Assembly: GCA_900472925.1 (NCBI GenBank)
Contig: UCJU01000025.1
Location: forward strand, 1 to 64,000
DNA length: 64,000 bases
Origin: Hyphomicrobiales bacterium
GTDB taxonomy: Bacteria; Pseudomonadota; Alphaproteobacteria; Rhizobiales; Rhizobiaceae
Direction of reading: 5' to 3'
A program made the translations under genes and the position numbers. The notes beneath the pieces are model-generated. The model did not search any database, was not told the origin of the DNA, and saw only the letters and a list, made by a program, of their open reading frames with translations. This document shows positions 56,888 to 64,000 of the stretch, piece after piece (positions within the stretch are counted from its first letter, which is position 1; every line of letters begins with the position of its first letter).

Positions 56888-57532
56888 TCAAGTCGAGGCA
56901 TCTTTCAACTGTGCTTCAATACTGTCTTCGTGATGAGATTTCGAAATTCGATCCAGTTGCTTGTGTATCCGCTCAACAACAAGCTTATCTGAGTGGCTTG
57001 AGAGGACATGTAAAACGTCGAGGGCAGCACTTTTTATCTCAGGGTCTATTTTTCTGTCATCCAAGGGTGAGGCTATCTTCCCGAGCGCCCAAATAGCCTT
57101 CCGTGAGAGCGCGTCGCCATCGTCTAGTTCCGCCAAGATCGCTGGCTTTATATCAACCATCTGTCGGAGTGCCTCAATCGTTTTAGGATGCGGAAACTTT
57201 TCGAGTTCTGCAACCAAATCTTCGTAGGCACCGTGCCATGTCTGCGAGAGCATCTCGGCTATAAGGTTCAGTAGACGGTCCACTGAAGCCGAATTTCCCT
57301 GCACTGCAATACCAGAAAAAGTGTGTCGGCGTCCCAAAACGGATGTAATTGCATCGACCAATGCTTCATTTCGACGGTGACAAGCGACTTCTAAAAGAAG
57401 ATTTACGTCGTCAACCGTTTTGGCCTTGTCCATGTATTCTGTAACTTTAGATTCGTACTCGTCGTATCGCAGATCTTCGGCGGTCATGGATTCTATTATC
57501 TGATCGCGGGTCATTTGCTTGAGCCTTTCCAT
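56888..57532 (-). CDS. HEAT-like repeat protein coupled to recombinase
   Basis: A 214-residue soluble helical protein. The second half has HEAT-type pairs (HPKTIEALRQMVDIKPAILAELDDGDALSRKAIWALGKIAS; DPEIKSAALDVLHVLSSHSDK), usually protein-binding. Its ATG overlaps the recombinase stop (TGATG), so the two are co-translated and likely act together. No enzymatic motif is visible. Confidence 0.75.
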   Translation of the reverse strand: MERLKQMTRDQIIESMTAEDLRYDEYESKVTEYMDKAKTVDDVNLLLEVACHRRNEALVDAITSVLGRRHTFSGIAVQGNSASVDRLLNLIAEMLSQTWHGAYEDLVAELEKFPHPKTIEALRQMVDIKPAILAELDDGDALSRKAIWALGKIASPLDDRKIDPEIKSAALDVLHVLSSHSDKLVVERIHKQLDRISKSHHEDSIEAQLKDAST

Positions 57533-58680
57533 CAGAGCATCCTAGCGGCACGACCACTGCGCCGTGTAGCATTGTTGTAATAGCTGGAAGCCTGCTGCAC
57601 CGATCGATGGCGTGATTGCTCCATAGCCTCGGGGAGGGGAATACCGCGATTGGCCGCTTCCGTCAGATATCCTGATCTTAGCCCGTGAGCAGAAAACTCC
57701 CCCGGCTCCAACCCAGCCATCTGCGCCCGCTGCTTGATAATCGCATTGACTGACTGCGGATCGATCGCCCGCTTAGACACCGTTCCCCATCTTCCAATCC
57801 CCCTGAAGACACTGCCCTTGTCGATCTTCGCCGCCGACATCCATGCATAGAGAGCCTCGACCGGCCGACCTGTGAGATAAACGGTATCGTCCTGGTCGCC
57901 GCTCGTGGTTTTCGTCCGCCCGAGATGAATGGCAAGAGAGGGGAGGGAAGGGGCGTCCGGAATCTCGATCGGCGACTCGACGGTCAGTTGCTCCACCCGA
58001 AGTCCGGCGATCTCGCTGCGCCGGCGGCCCCCCGACGCAAAGGCGACCATAAGGATCGCCCGGTCACGCAGATCGCGTAAGCCATCGCTCGCGCATGTGG
58101 ACAGCAGTTTTGCCAGGACATCACCGGTAACTGCGTTGGCGCTCTTTCGACGGCGTGTCCTTGGAACCGCACGAATGGCGTGGCGAATGGCCGACTTGAG
58201 GGCAGGGGAGGTGAAGGCACCATCGAGGCCGCGCCATTTGGTTAGTGTCGACCAGTTGGCCAGACGCCGCCGCACGGTGGCTGGCGCATGCGGACCGACT
58301 GATTTGAGAAACCCCTGCTTTCGGAGTTTGTTATCCACGTGGGCTGGCATTCCATGATCTGGATCGATGGTTTTTTTCTCGGGGTCCCAGAGATGATGGG
58401 CAACGAATTTGAGTAGCAGGGCTTCGGGCGCCGACCAAGGCAAGGATTGTCCGGTGGCTGCCAGACCCCAGGCTTCGAGATAGGCAAGATCGGATGTCAG
58501 CGCCCTGAGTGTGTTGGCACCCATACCGGCATTGACGAGGTGGCGCAGGGTCTCGATATCCTGGTCGGTCAGAAGCTCGGCCAGTTCGTCGCGCCGTTCG
58601 AGTGGCAGCACGGATGCAATCGTGTCGAGCTCTTTGGCGCGTTGCTCGATGGAGGTCGGTGATGTTGTCGTTTTTGCCAC
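57532..58680 (-). CDS. Tyrosine-type site-specific recombinase
   Basis: Integrase/recombinase of 382 residues. An N-terminal SAM-like core-binding domain (about 30-160) is followed by the catalytic domain with Arg in SGGRRRSEIAGLR (near 220), a Lys in HLGRTKTTSG, HGLR at 332-335, SRHRS at 356-360 and the tyrosine in SSYYNN (367/368). All catalytic residues are in place. No att site or tRNA was found beside it, and the divergent partner gene suggests a stable rhizobial module and not a phage integrase. Confidence 0.9.
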   Translation of the reverse strand: MAKTTTSPTSIEQRAKELDTIASVLPLERRDELAELLTDQDIETLRHLVNAGMGANTLRALTSDLAYLEAWGLAATGQSLPWSAPEALLLKFVAHHLWDPEKKTIDPDHGMPAHVDNKLRKQGFLKSVGPHAPATVRRRLANWSTLTKWRGLDGAFTSPALKSAIRHAIRAVPRTRRRKSANAVTGDVLAKLLSTCASDGLRDLRDRAILMVAFASGGRRRSEIAGLRVEQLTVESPIEIPDAPSLPSLAIHLGRTKTTSGDQDDTVYLTGRPVEALYAWMSAAKIDKGSVFRGIGRWGTVSKRAIDPQSVNAIIKQRAQMAGLEPGEFSAHGLRSGYLTEAANRGIPLPEAMEQSRHRSVQQASSYYNNATRRSGRAARML

Positions 58681-58764
58681 GAAAGCTCCAGAATGGCGGT
58701 TTTTTGCGGCCGTTATGGCACGACTTTGCTGCGATTCTGTCTGATTTGCGGCTTCATATCAACT

Positions 58765-58793
58765 ACCATCGATAAGGGAGACTTATCGATGGT
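58765..58793. promoter_or_regulatory. 12-bp perfect palindrome between recombinase and DUF1612 gene
   Basis: ACCATCGATAAG and CTTATCGATGGT are separated by five bases, midway in the 189-bp gap between the divergent genes. The position and symmetry suit an operator for the helix-turn-helix protein encoded next door, or a recombinase site. The neighbouring AT-rich TATATATAG stretch could hold the promoter. Confidence 0.6.
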
Positions 58794-58869
58794 TAGAACC
58801 CCAACTGACAATCATACCCACTGGCGAACCCTAAGATATATATAGAGTTCGTGTAAGATATCATTTACC

Positions 58870-60015
58870 ATGATTTCAATGGCTTACGATCTCGCGAAAA
58901 TCAGCATGACAGCCCTGATGCGGCCGGCTTTCGACGCCGGCACCGCGCTTACGCGTCTGGACGAGCGCATCGCCCGTTCGCCGGTCGGCCAGGGCTGGAT
59001 TGAACGGCAAAATTTCGCCGATGCTTGTGCCTCGCTGTGGATCGACGGCGAGCTCGTGCACCTGGAAGACCTCGTCCTCCACGACGCCACCCGCGACATC
59101 CGGAGCCCGACCCACGAACTCACCATCGCCCGCGACGTGTTGCGCACCCGCCGACGCATCGCCGCCCAACTCCCCGGCTGGGCACTGTCGGCCGACGGCG
59201 TTCGCACATTGCGAAAAACCTCGGAGATCGGGTCGGGCGGCGGGGACGAGGCGATGACGGCCAAGGCTATTTCGCCGGCGGCCGCGATCCAAGCGGAAGG
59301 GGAGGGGGAGGAAGGTGACGGCGTCGAACATCTCCTCGGCGTCGACTATGCTGCCATTGATGCGATATTGGCCCGATCAGAGGCGGCGATCGAGAGCGCC
59401 ACACGAACCGGCCGTGTCGATGATCGTCCTGCTGAAAAGGATCCGATGATCTATGATCTCGACTGGGACGAGGATGCCCGGCTCGACGAATGGCGCGACG
59501 TGCTACGCCAGGCCCAGAACCTGCCGGCGGTGCTGCAGGCCACCGTCGCCCTCGATGCCTGGAATGAGCTCTCCGTGCTGCAGCACGCGCCCTGGCTTGG
59601 CCGGCTGTTTACAGCGTCGATCCTTCGGGAATCCGGCATCACCACCGGCGCGCATGTTTCCGCGATCAACCTCGGCCTGAAAACCATTCCCGTCGATCGG
59701 CGCCGGCATCGCGATCGCGAAACCCGGCTGTTGGCCATCGCCCACGGGCTTTTGGCGGCCGCCGAGATCGGCATGAAAGAGCATGACCGTCTGGCGCTCG
59801 CGCAAAAAATGTTCGAGCGAAAGCTGGAGGGGCGGCGGACGTCTTCAAAACTGCCGGAGCTCGTCGAGCTGGTCATGGCAAAGCCATTGGTGTCGGCCGG
59901 CATGGTCGCAAAGACGCTCGAGGTGACGCCGCAGGCGGCGCGGCGGATCGTTTCGGAGCTCGGCTTGCGCGAGATGACGGGGAGGGGGAGGTTTCGGGCG
60001 TGGGGGATCCTGTGA
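58870..60015 (+). CDS. RHE_PE00001-type protein (DUF1612 plus helix-turn-helix)
   Basis: A 381-residue protein of a family widespread on rhizobial plasmids and islands. The DUF1612 part reads [56 protein letters not shown] and the C-terminal helix-turn-helix [44 protein letters not shown]. Function is not established; DNA binding is likely. Base composition is richer in GC than the flanking genes. ATG at 58870 or 58882 are both possible starts. Confidence 0.85.
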   Translation: MISMAYDLAKISMTALMRPAFDAGTALTRLDERIARSPVGQGWIERQNFADACASLWIDGELVHLEDLVLHDATRDIRSPTHELTIARDVLRTRRRIAAQLPGWALSADGVRTLRKTSEIGSGGGDEAMTAKAISPAAAIQAEGEGEEGDGVEHLLGVDYAAIDAILARSEAAIESATRTGRVDDRPAEKDPMIYDLDWDEDARLDEWRDVLRQAQNLPAVLQATVALDAWNELSVLQHAPWLGRLFTASILRESGITTGAHVSAINLGLKTIPVDRRRHRDRETRLLAIAHGLLAAAEIGMKEHDRLALAQKMFERKLEGRRTSSKLPELVELVMAKPLVSAGMVAKTLEVTPQAARRIVSELGLREMTGRGRFRAWGIL

Positions 60016-60202
60016 ATTGGTCTAGTTCAACCGTCAGAGCATCGGACCGGTTGGTAGCGCTGGCGAAAGTTACCACCACCTCCTGAGATTAACTAAAGTC
60101 TTGGAAGAGCGAAGGAAAAGTAGTTTTTTCGCGTAGGTGCACTTGCAATACCAAGAACACAATATACGGTTGCAGACGTGATTTGGCCTCCCGGGAAATA
60201 AC

Positions 60203-61402
60203 GTGTCCACACCCGCGAACTTCTTTGCCACCATTACTGCTACTGGTGGCGTAGCCGACGTAATATTCGTCCATGGTTTGTCCGGAGATCCGGTCGAAAC
60301 GTGGACGTTTGAGGGGTCTAGTGAGGCCGAGGGCGGCTACTGGCCACACTGGCTTGCCAGCGATCTCCCGCAGCTCAACCTCTATACCATCGGATTTCCC
60401 GCCAGCGTCTTCGCTCAATGGGCGAAAAAAGAGATGAACCTATACGACCGAGCGAAGAACGTGCTCGAGACGCTTGCGAGTTACGAATTTGGCAAACGGC
60501 CGCTCATTTTCATCTGCCATAGCCTTGGTGGGCTCTTGGTCAAACAGATTCTGAGGACCGCCAGAGAATCTACTGACGAAGATTGGCAGAGGATTGGCAC
60601 GGGGTGTGAGAGTGTCATTTTCATAGCCACGCCGCATAGTGGTTCCAGCTTAGCTGGCCTACTCAAGTTCTTCGTCAGCGGATTTACGTCCGTCCACGTC
60701 GAAAAGCTCTTGAAGGACAACGCTGAGCTAATCGAGCTGAACGAGAGTTTTCGCGCGCACTGCCAAAGAACGTCGATGGCAGTGTCCGTTTATCACGAAA
60801 AACACCTCACCAAAAAAACATTCCTCGTCGTGGACGAGAGAAGTGCAGATCCGGGCGTGAACGGGGTGATGCCTATCCCGATTGATGCCGACCACATCAA
60901 CATTTGCAAACCGAGCGGCCGCAACGATCTAATCTATACCAGTATCAGGCATCGGCTGCGCAAATTGGTTCCACCTGTATGTTCTTCCGATGAAACGCCA
61001 GGCATTGTGTTTGACGACGATGATCTCGATGAGCAGTCGCCGAGTGACAGACGTGACCTTATGTCCAAGATGATCGCCGCGGGTCGGGAACACCAATACC
61101 ATTTCGCCAACGACTCCCAGAGCAAATTTGCACGCCCGTTTCTTCGGACGGGCCTCAAAACGTCGATTTCGGCCGTCTACAAAAATTTGCTCGCCGATAT
61201 CGAACAACGTTTTCATAACTTGATTTATCATCCGCTGATATGCAGCGGAGCCGACGAGGCAACAGTAGCAGCCGCAATTCAAACTCAGATTGTCGATCCG
61301 CTCAGCCAAAAATATGCTTCAGACAACGCGACCGCGAAAACGGTTGTGAATGCTCTCTATTTTCTGACGGAACGCTGCCATATCCGCTGGGACAAACCAT
61401 GA
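60203..61402 (+). CDS. ABC-3C system effector: alpha/beta-hydrolase with C-terminal adaptor domain
   Basis: A 399-residue protein in two parts. Residues 15-255 are a PGAP1/DUF676-like serine hydrolase: oxyanion strand VIFVHGLSGDP, nucleophile elbow CHSLGG with Ser107, and the His231 of DADHINICKP. Residues 280-399 form a helical C-terminal domain ending in NALYFLTERCHIRWDKP, which resembles the C-terminal domains of ABC-three-component proteins. A lipid or ester is the likely target of the hydrolase, which would act when the ATPase complex is triggered. Start is GTG at 60203 behind GGGAAATAAC. It shares ATGA with the next gene. Confidence 0.82.
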   Translation: MSTPANFFATITATGGVADVIFVHGLSGDPVETWTFEGSSEAEGGYWPHWLASDLPQLNLYTIGFPASVFAQWAKKEMNLYDRAKNVLETLASYEFGKRPLIFICHSLGGLLVKQILRTARESTDEDWQRIGTGCESVIFIATPHSGSSLAGLLKFFVSGFTSVHVEKLLKDNAELIELNESFRAHCQRTSMAVSVYHEKHLTKKTFLVVDERSADPGVNGVMPIPIDADHINICKPSGRNDLIYTSIRHRLRKLVPPVCSSDETPGIVFDDDDLDEQSPSDRRDLMSKMIAAGREHQYHFANDSQSKFARPFLRTGLKTSISAVYKNLLADIEQRFHNLIYHPLICSGADEATVAAAIQTQIVDPLSQKYASDNATAKTVVNALYFLTERCHIRWDKP

Positions 61403-61905
61403 CTTATCGGATGTGGTATGCGCAGTTGGATATGTTCGACACGGCTCGCCGGTACCTGGCCCTGTTGTCGTCTTGGAAAGTCGAGGCGCCAAACCGGGAC
61501 CGCCTCTTTGTATCCGACTTCTATTTTGTAAATCCGAGCCTTCTGCATCTCACGCATATGACAGTTGATGTACGTCGTAGCTTCACCACGCTGCGCATTC
61601 CGAAGCCAGACGAGACGTTCATTCAATATCCGTCCCCACCAATCCTCTATACCAAGATGGGAGGTATTCAGGCTCAGGCGCTGCACAACCTCATCGGGAA
61701 AGGTTTAGTCGATCTCGAACTCGTCGATAAGGACCAATATCAACTGAGCGAGGACGGGCGGCGGCTCGCTGCGGATTTAGGCGATCGACTCGTTCTGGAT
61801 GGAGAGGAACGAATTCTGGATTTTCTCGTCACTGATTATGTCACGATTGGGCGAGGAAAGGGCGGCCTTCGCGAAATGACCGGACTGAGAAGGATCGGTA
61901 CCTAG
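61399..61905 (+). CDS. ABC-3C system middle component
   Basis: A 168-residue protein between effector and ATPase. The pattern is that of a small winged-helix-like linker (MFDTARRYLALLSSWKVEAPNRDRLFVSDFYFVNPSLL; IQAQALHNLIGKGLVDLELVDKDQYQLSEDGRRLAADL), as in the middle components of ABC-three-component systems, which join ATPase and effector. It starts in an ATGA overlap with the effector and ends one base before the ATPase ATG. Confidence 0.78.
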   Translation: MTYRMWYAQLDMFDTARRYLALLSSWKVEAPNRDRLFVSDFYFVNPSLLHLTHMTVDVRRSFTTLRIPKPDETFIQYPSPPILYTKMGGIQAQALHNLIGKGLVDLELVDKDQYQLSEDGRRLAADLGDRLVLDGEERILDFLVTDYVTIGRGKGGLREMTGLRRIGT

Positions 61906-61906
61906 C

Positions 61907-63802
61907 ATGGTTTCATTTTTTGCACTTAAGAGGGTTCGCGTCGCTCAAGGAAAAAATATTGCATACGATGAGGTCTTTCATCGTGGGGTGAACATCATCC
62001 GGGGCGAGAACGGATCAGGTAAATCGACCATCGCCGACTTCATATTCTATGGACTCGGCGGCGAATTCGATCGATGGAAAGACGCTGCTCAGAACTGTTC
62101 GGCTGTTCGGATCGAAGTCGAAACAGCGCAGTCGATCCTAACGCTTCATCGTACAGTAGCTGGTAAACAGGAACCGATACTGGTCTACTACGGTTCCTTG
62201 GACGATTCCTTGGGCAAGGGGATCGATGAATGGCAGCGAGTTCCAATCCGCCGGCCGTCCGGCGGTCTTGATTTATCCTTCACTCAGATCATGTTTCGGG
62301 CGGCGGGAATCCCGGAAGCGCCTAACGTTGCTAATTCCAATATCACGATGCACCAGTTGCTACGCTTACTGTACGCGGATCAGCAGACTCCCCCGGGCAA
62401 GCTTTTTCGATTTGAGAGCTTCGATACTGGGGACATCCGCGAAACGGTGGGACAACTAGTCATAGGTGTCAACGGATATGATCTCTACGAAAGCCTGATC
62501 AAGCTACGGGGAGCGAAAGCCGATTATTCGGAGAAGGACCGGCTCTACAAGGCTGCTGTTATGTCCCTTCCAAACGCTGAAGGGTTAACCTCCATAGCGG
62601 TCCTCGACAGGCGTTTGAAGGAGTTAAATGTTCGCAAGGAACAAATCGCAAGCGAGATCCGGAATGTCGACCAAGCCATCGGTGACGATCAAGCCAAACA
62701 ATTTGCCGTAGAACGCCAGACAATGCACCGCCGCTTGCAGAAATTGGCAGGTGATCTTCAGGTTTCGGAGCAACGAATCAGCGATCTCGCAGACGAGGAA
62801 CATGAGCTCTATCAGTTCATCGAGCATCTCGAGCAGCAACTCTCTGCGCTTGGCGCAGCAGAAGAATTGTCAACGAAGTTGGGCAATATTGAATTTCAGT
62901 ATTGTCCATCATGTTTAAAACCGCTTTCAGACAAGGACTCCCAGCATTGCATTGTATGTGCAGAAGTCCTCGATGAGGAAAAAGCCCGCTCCAGATACTT
63001 TGAGCTGAAAGTCGACAACGAACTCCAAATTAGAGAATCAAGGCAACTTCTCGCTATGAAAGCGGCTGAGGCCGAGAAGCTTCAAAGCGAGGTGAGGACA
63101 CTTCGCCGAGCTTATTCGTCCACCATGACAGACTATTCCTCTCGCTACGATACCGCCAATTCTCCGAGAGAAAGTTACCTGGCTCAGCGCTTCAAATCGC
63201 TTGGTGGCCTTGAACGAGAAGCAGAATACATGGAGGAACTGCGAGCCACTCTTCAGCGGATCGATGAGTTGTCAGCTGAGCGCGCGAGGTTGAACGACGA
63301 CATCACGGCTCTCGAGGCGAAGATCAAGCGGCTCGAGGCTTCTTCTACGGCGCGGATTTCAAAGGCGATGAATGTCGTCGGTATGATCGGCAAGCGGATA
63401 TTAAGGAAGGATTTGAAGCGGCAAGAAACATTTGAGAACCCGACGTCGTTCTCGATCAATTTTGGCGATGACGCTATGCTCGTCGACGGAAAAATGAATT
63501 TTGCAGAGAGCAGCAACGTCATCCTAAAGAACACGTCTATCCTTTCACTATTGCTCGGCGCCACATATGACGCTGATTTTTGGCATCCAAAGTTTCTTCT
63601 GATGGACAACATCGAAGACAAAGGTATGGAACAGATACGAAGCCACAACTTCCAGAAAATTCTCATCGAGGAGTCGAGAGAAGCGAAGTTTCCGCATCAG
63701 ATAATTTTCACGACTTCAATGCTCGATCCTGTTCTAGAAGACAGCAAATTAACTGTCGGACCTCATTACACTCGAGAAATGAAGACCCTAACGATTGTTT
63801 GA
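61907..63802 (+). CDS. ABC-3C system SMC/Rad50-like ATPase
   Basis: A 631-residue ATPase with Walker A GENGSGKST (33-41), a long coiled coil (about 215-490) interrupted near residue 333 by a zinc-hook-like CPSC...CIVC pair, and a C-terminal half-site where Walker B reads KFLLMDNIEDKG, with Asn in place of the usual catalytic Glu but Glu two residues later. The LSGG signature is not recognisable; FAESSNVILKNTSILSLLLGA stands in its place. It would sense DNA or a nucleoprotein and relay to the hydrolase. Confidence 0.85.
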   Translation: MVSFFALKRVRVAQGKNIAYDEVFHRGVNIIRGENGSGKSTIADFIFYGLGGEFDRWKDAAQNCSAVRIEVETAQSILTLHRTVAGKQEPILVYYGSLDDSLGKGIDEWQRVPIRRPSGGLDLSFTQIMFRAAGIPEAPNVANSNITMHQLLRLLYADQQTPPGKLFRFESFDTGDIRETVGQLVIGVNGYDLYESLIKLRGAKADYSEKDRLYKAAVMSLPNAEGLTSIAVLDRRLKELNVRKEQIASEIRNVDQAIGDDQAKQFAVERQTMHRRLQKLAGDLQVSEQRISDLADEEHELYQFIEHLEQQLSALGAAEELSTKLGNIEFQYCPSCLKPLSDKDSQHCIVCAEVLDEEKARSRYFELKVDNELQIRESRQLLAMKAAEAEKLQSEVRTLRRAYSSTMTDYSSRYDTANSPRESYLAQRFKSLGGLEREAEYMEELRATLQRIDELSAERARLNDDITALEAKIKRLEASSTARISKAMNVVGMIGKRILRKDLKRQETFENPTSFSINFGDDAMLVDGKMNFAESSNVILKNTSILSLLLGATYDADFWHPKFLLMDNIEDKGMEQIRSHNFQKILIEESREAKFPHQIIFTTSMLDPVLEDSKLTVGPHYTREMKTLTIV

Positions 63803-63859
63803 AGGCCCCGAGAGATGCGGTTTGTTCACAAGACTGCCGCTCAGTGTGAGGGTATTCGG

Positions 63860-64000
63860 TCAGACGGGCAAAAATGAAATGTTCGGTGCCGGAAGTGGTG
63901 CGCCTATCAAGTCGGCATAGACTTGATCTGCGAGGTGCGTCAGGAACGGTGCGGCATCGGCCGGTTGGATTGAGAATTTGGGCTCTAGGTTCGGAACAGT
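63860..64000 (-). CDS. C-terminal fragment of a gene running off the right edge
   Basis: A 46-codon open frame on the minus strand enters from the edge and ends at TGA (63860-63862). It reads FSIQPADAAPFLTHLADQVYADLIG and closes with SFLPV. GC-rich third positions support coding. Too short to identify. Confidence 0.5.
   Translation of the reverse strand, partial: TVPNLEPKFSIQPADAAPFLTHLADQVYADLIGAPLPAPNISFLPV

Noticed and set aside
57532-58680. Phage integrase marking a prophage
   Set aside because: No phage structural or lysis genes, no tRNA target or att repeats in view; the divergent DUF1612 gene points to a rhizobial module instead.
58681-58869. repABC-type origin or partition site, because DUF1612 genes often occur near plasmid replication genes
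   Set aside because: No repA, repB or repC gene and no arrays of partition repeats in the window.

Overview
The window reads as chromosomal DNA of an Agrobacterium/Rhizobium-group alphaproteobacterium. Evidence is the high-GC codon use, a choline ABC operon of the ChoXWV type, a glycerol ABC operon of the rhizobial GlpSTPQUV type, and a complete type VI secretion (T6SS) locus whose two divergent operons follow the gene order known from Agrobacterium tumefaciens. The assignment rests on gene content and order read by eye; no database search was possible.

Layout. 1-8.9 kb is housekeeping and transport: a 1-Cys peroxiredoxin, an ABC exporter preceded by a possible leader peptide, a luciferase-like monooxygenase, choline uptake (choVWX) and a class II fructose-bisphosphate aldolase. 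9.0-17.5 kb is a glycerol unit on the minus strand, glpR-glpD-glpS-T-P-Q-U-V, closed by a strong terminator and carrying 11-bp-phased repeats in the glpD promoter that look like DeoR-type operators. 17.7-23.1 kb is an oligopeptide ABC operon with a fused double ATPase. 23.2-27.5 kb holds a small secreted protein, an MHYT-PAS-GGDEF-EAL protein and a Wza-like lipoprotein.

27.5-56 kb is the T6SS. The minus-strand operon runs tssA-B-C-C-tagJ-E-F-G-fha-K-L-M-tagF/pppA-ppkA. It includes the phospho-switch set PpkA, PppA, Fha and a TssL with Thr at position 14. The plus-strand operon runs clpV-hcp-unknown-vgrG-DUF4123 adaptor-effector candidate-three unknown genes-PAAR. From the tail of vgrG to just before PAAR, DNA is visibly AT-richer and the proteins are unfamiliar, so this looks like an exchanged effector/immunity cassette. 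No Tde DNase is recognisable there.

56-64 kb is an accessory region: an AP2-like protein, a tyrosine recombinase translationally coupled to a HEAT-like protein, a divergent DUF1612/helix-turn-helix (RHE_PE00001-type) gene with a perfect palindrome between them, and a tightly overlapping three-gene operon. That operon encodes an alpha/beta-hydrolase with a C-terminal adaptor domain, a small middle component and an SMC-like ATPase with a CxxC...CxxC insert. It fits the ABC-three-component (ABC-3C) conflict systems and is the best candidate here for a little-described system. A gene fragment enters from the right edge on the minus strand.
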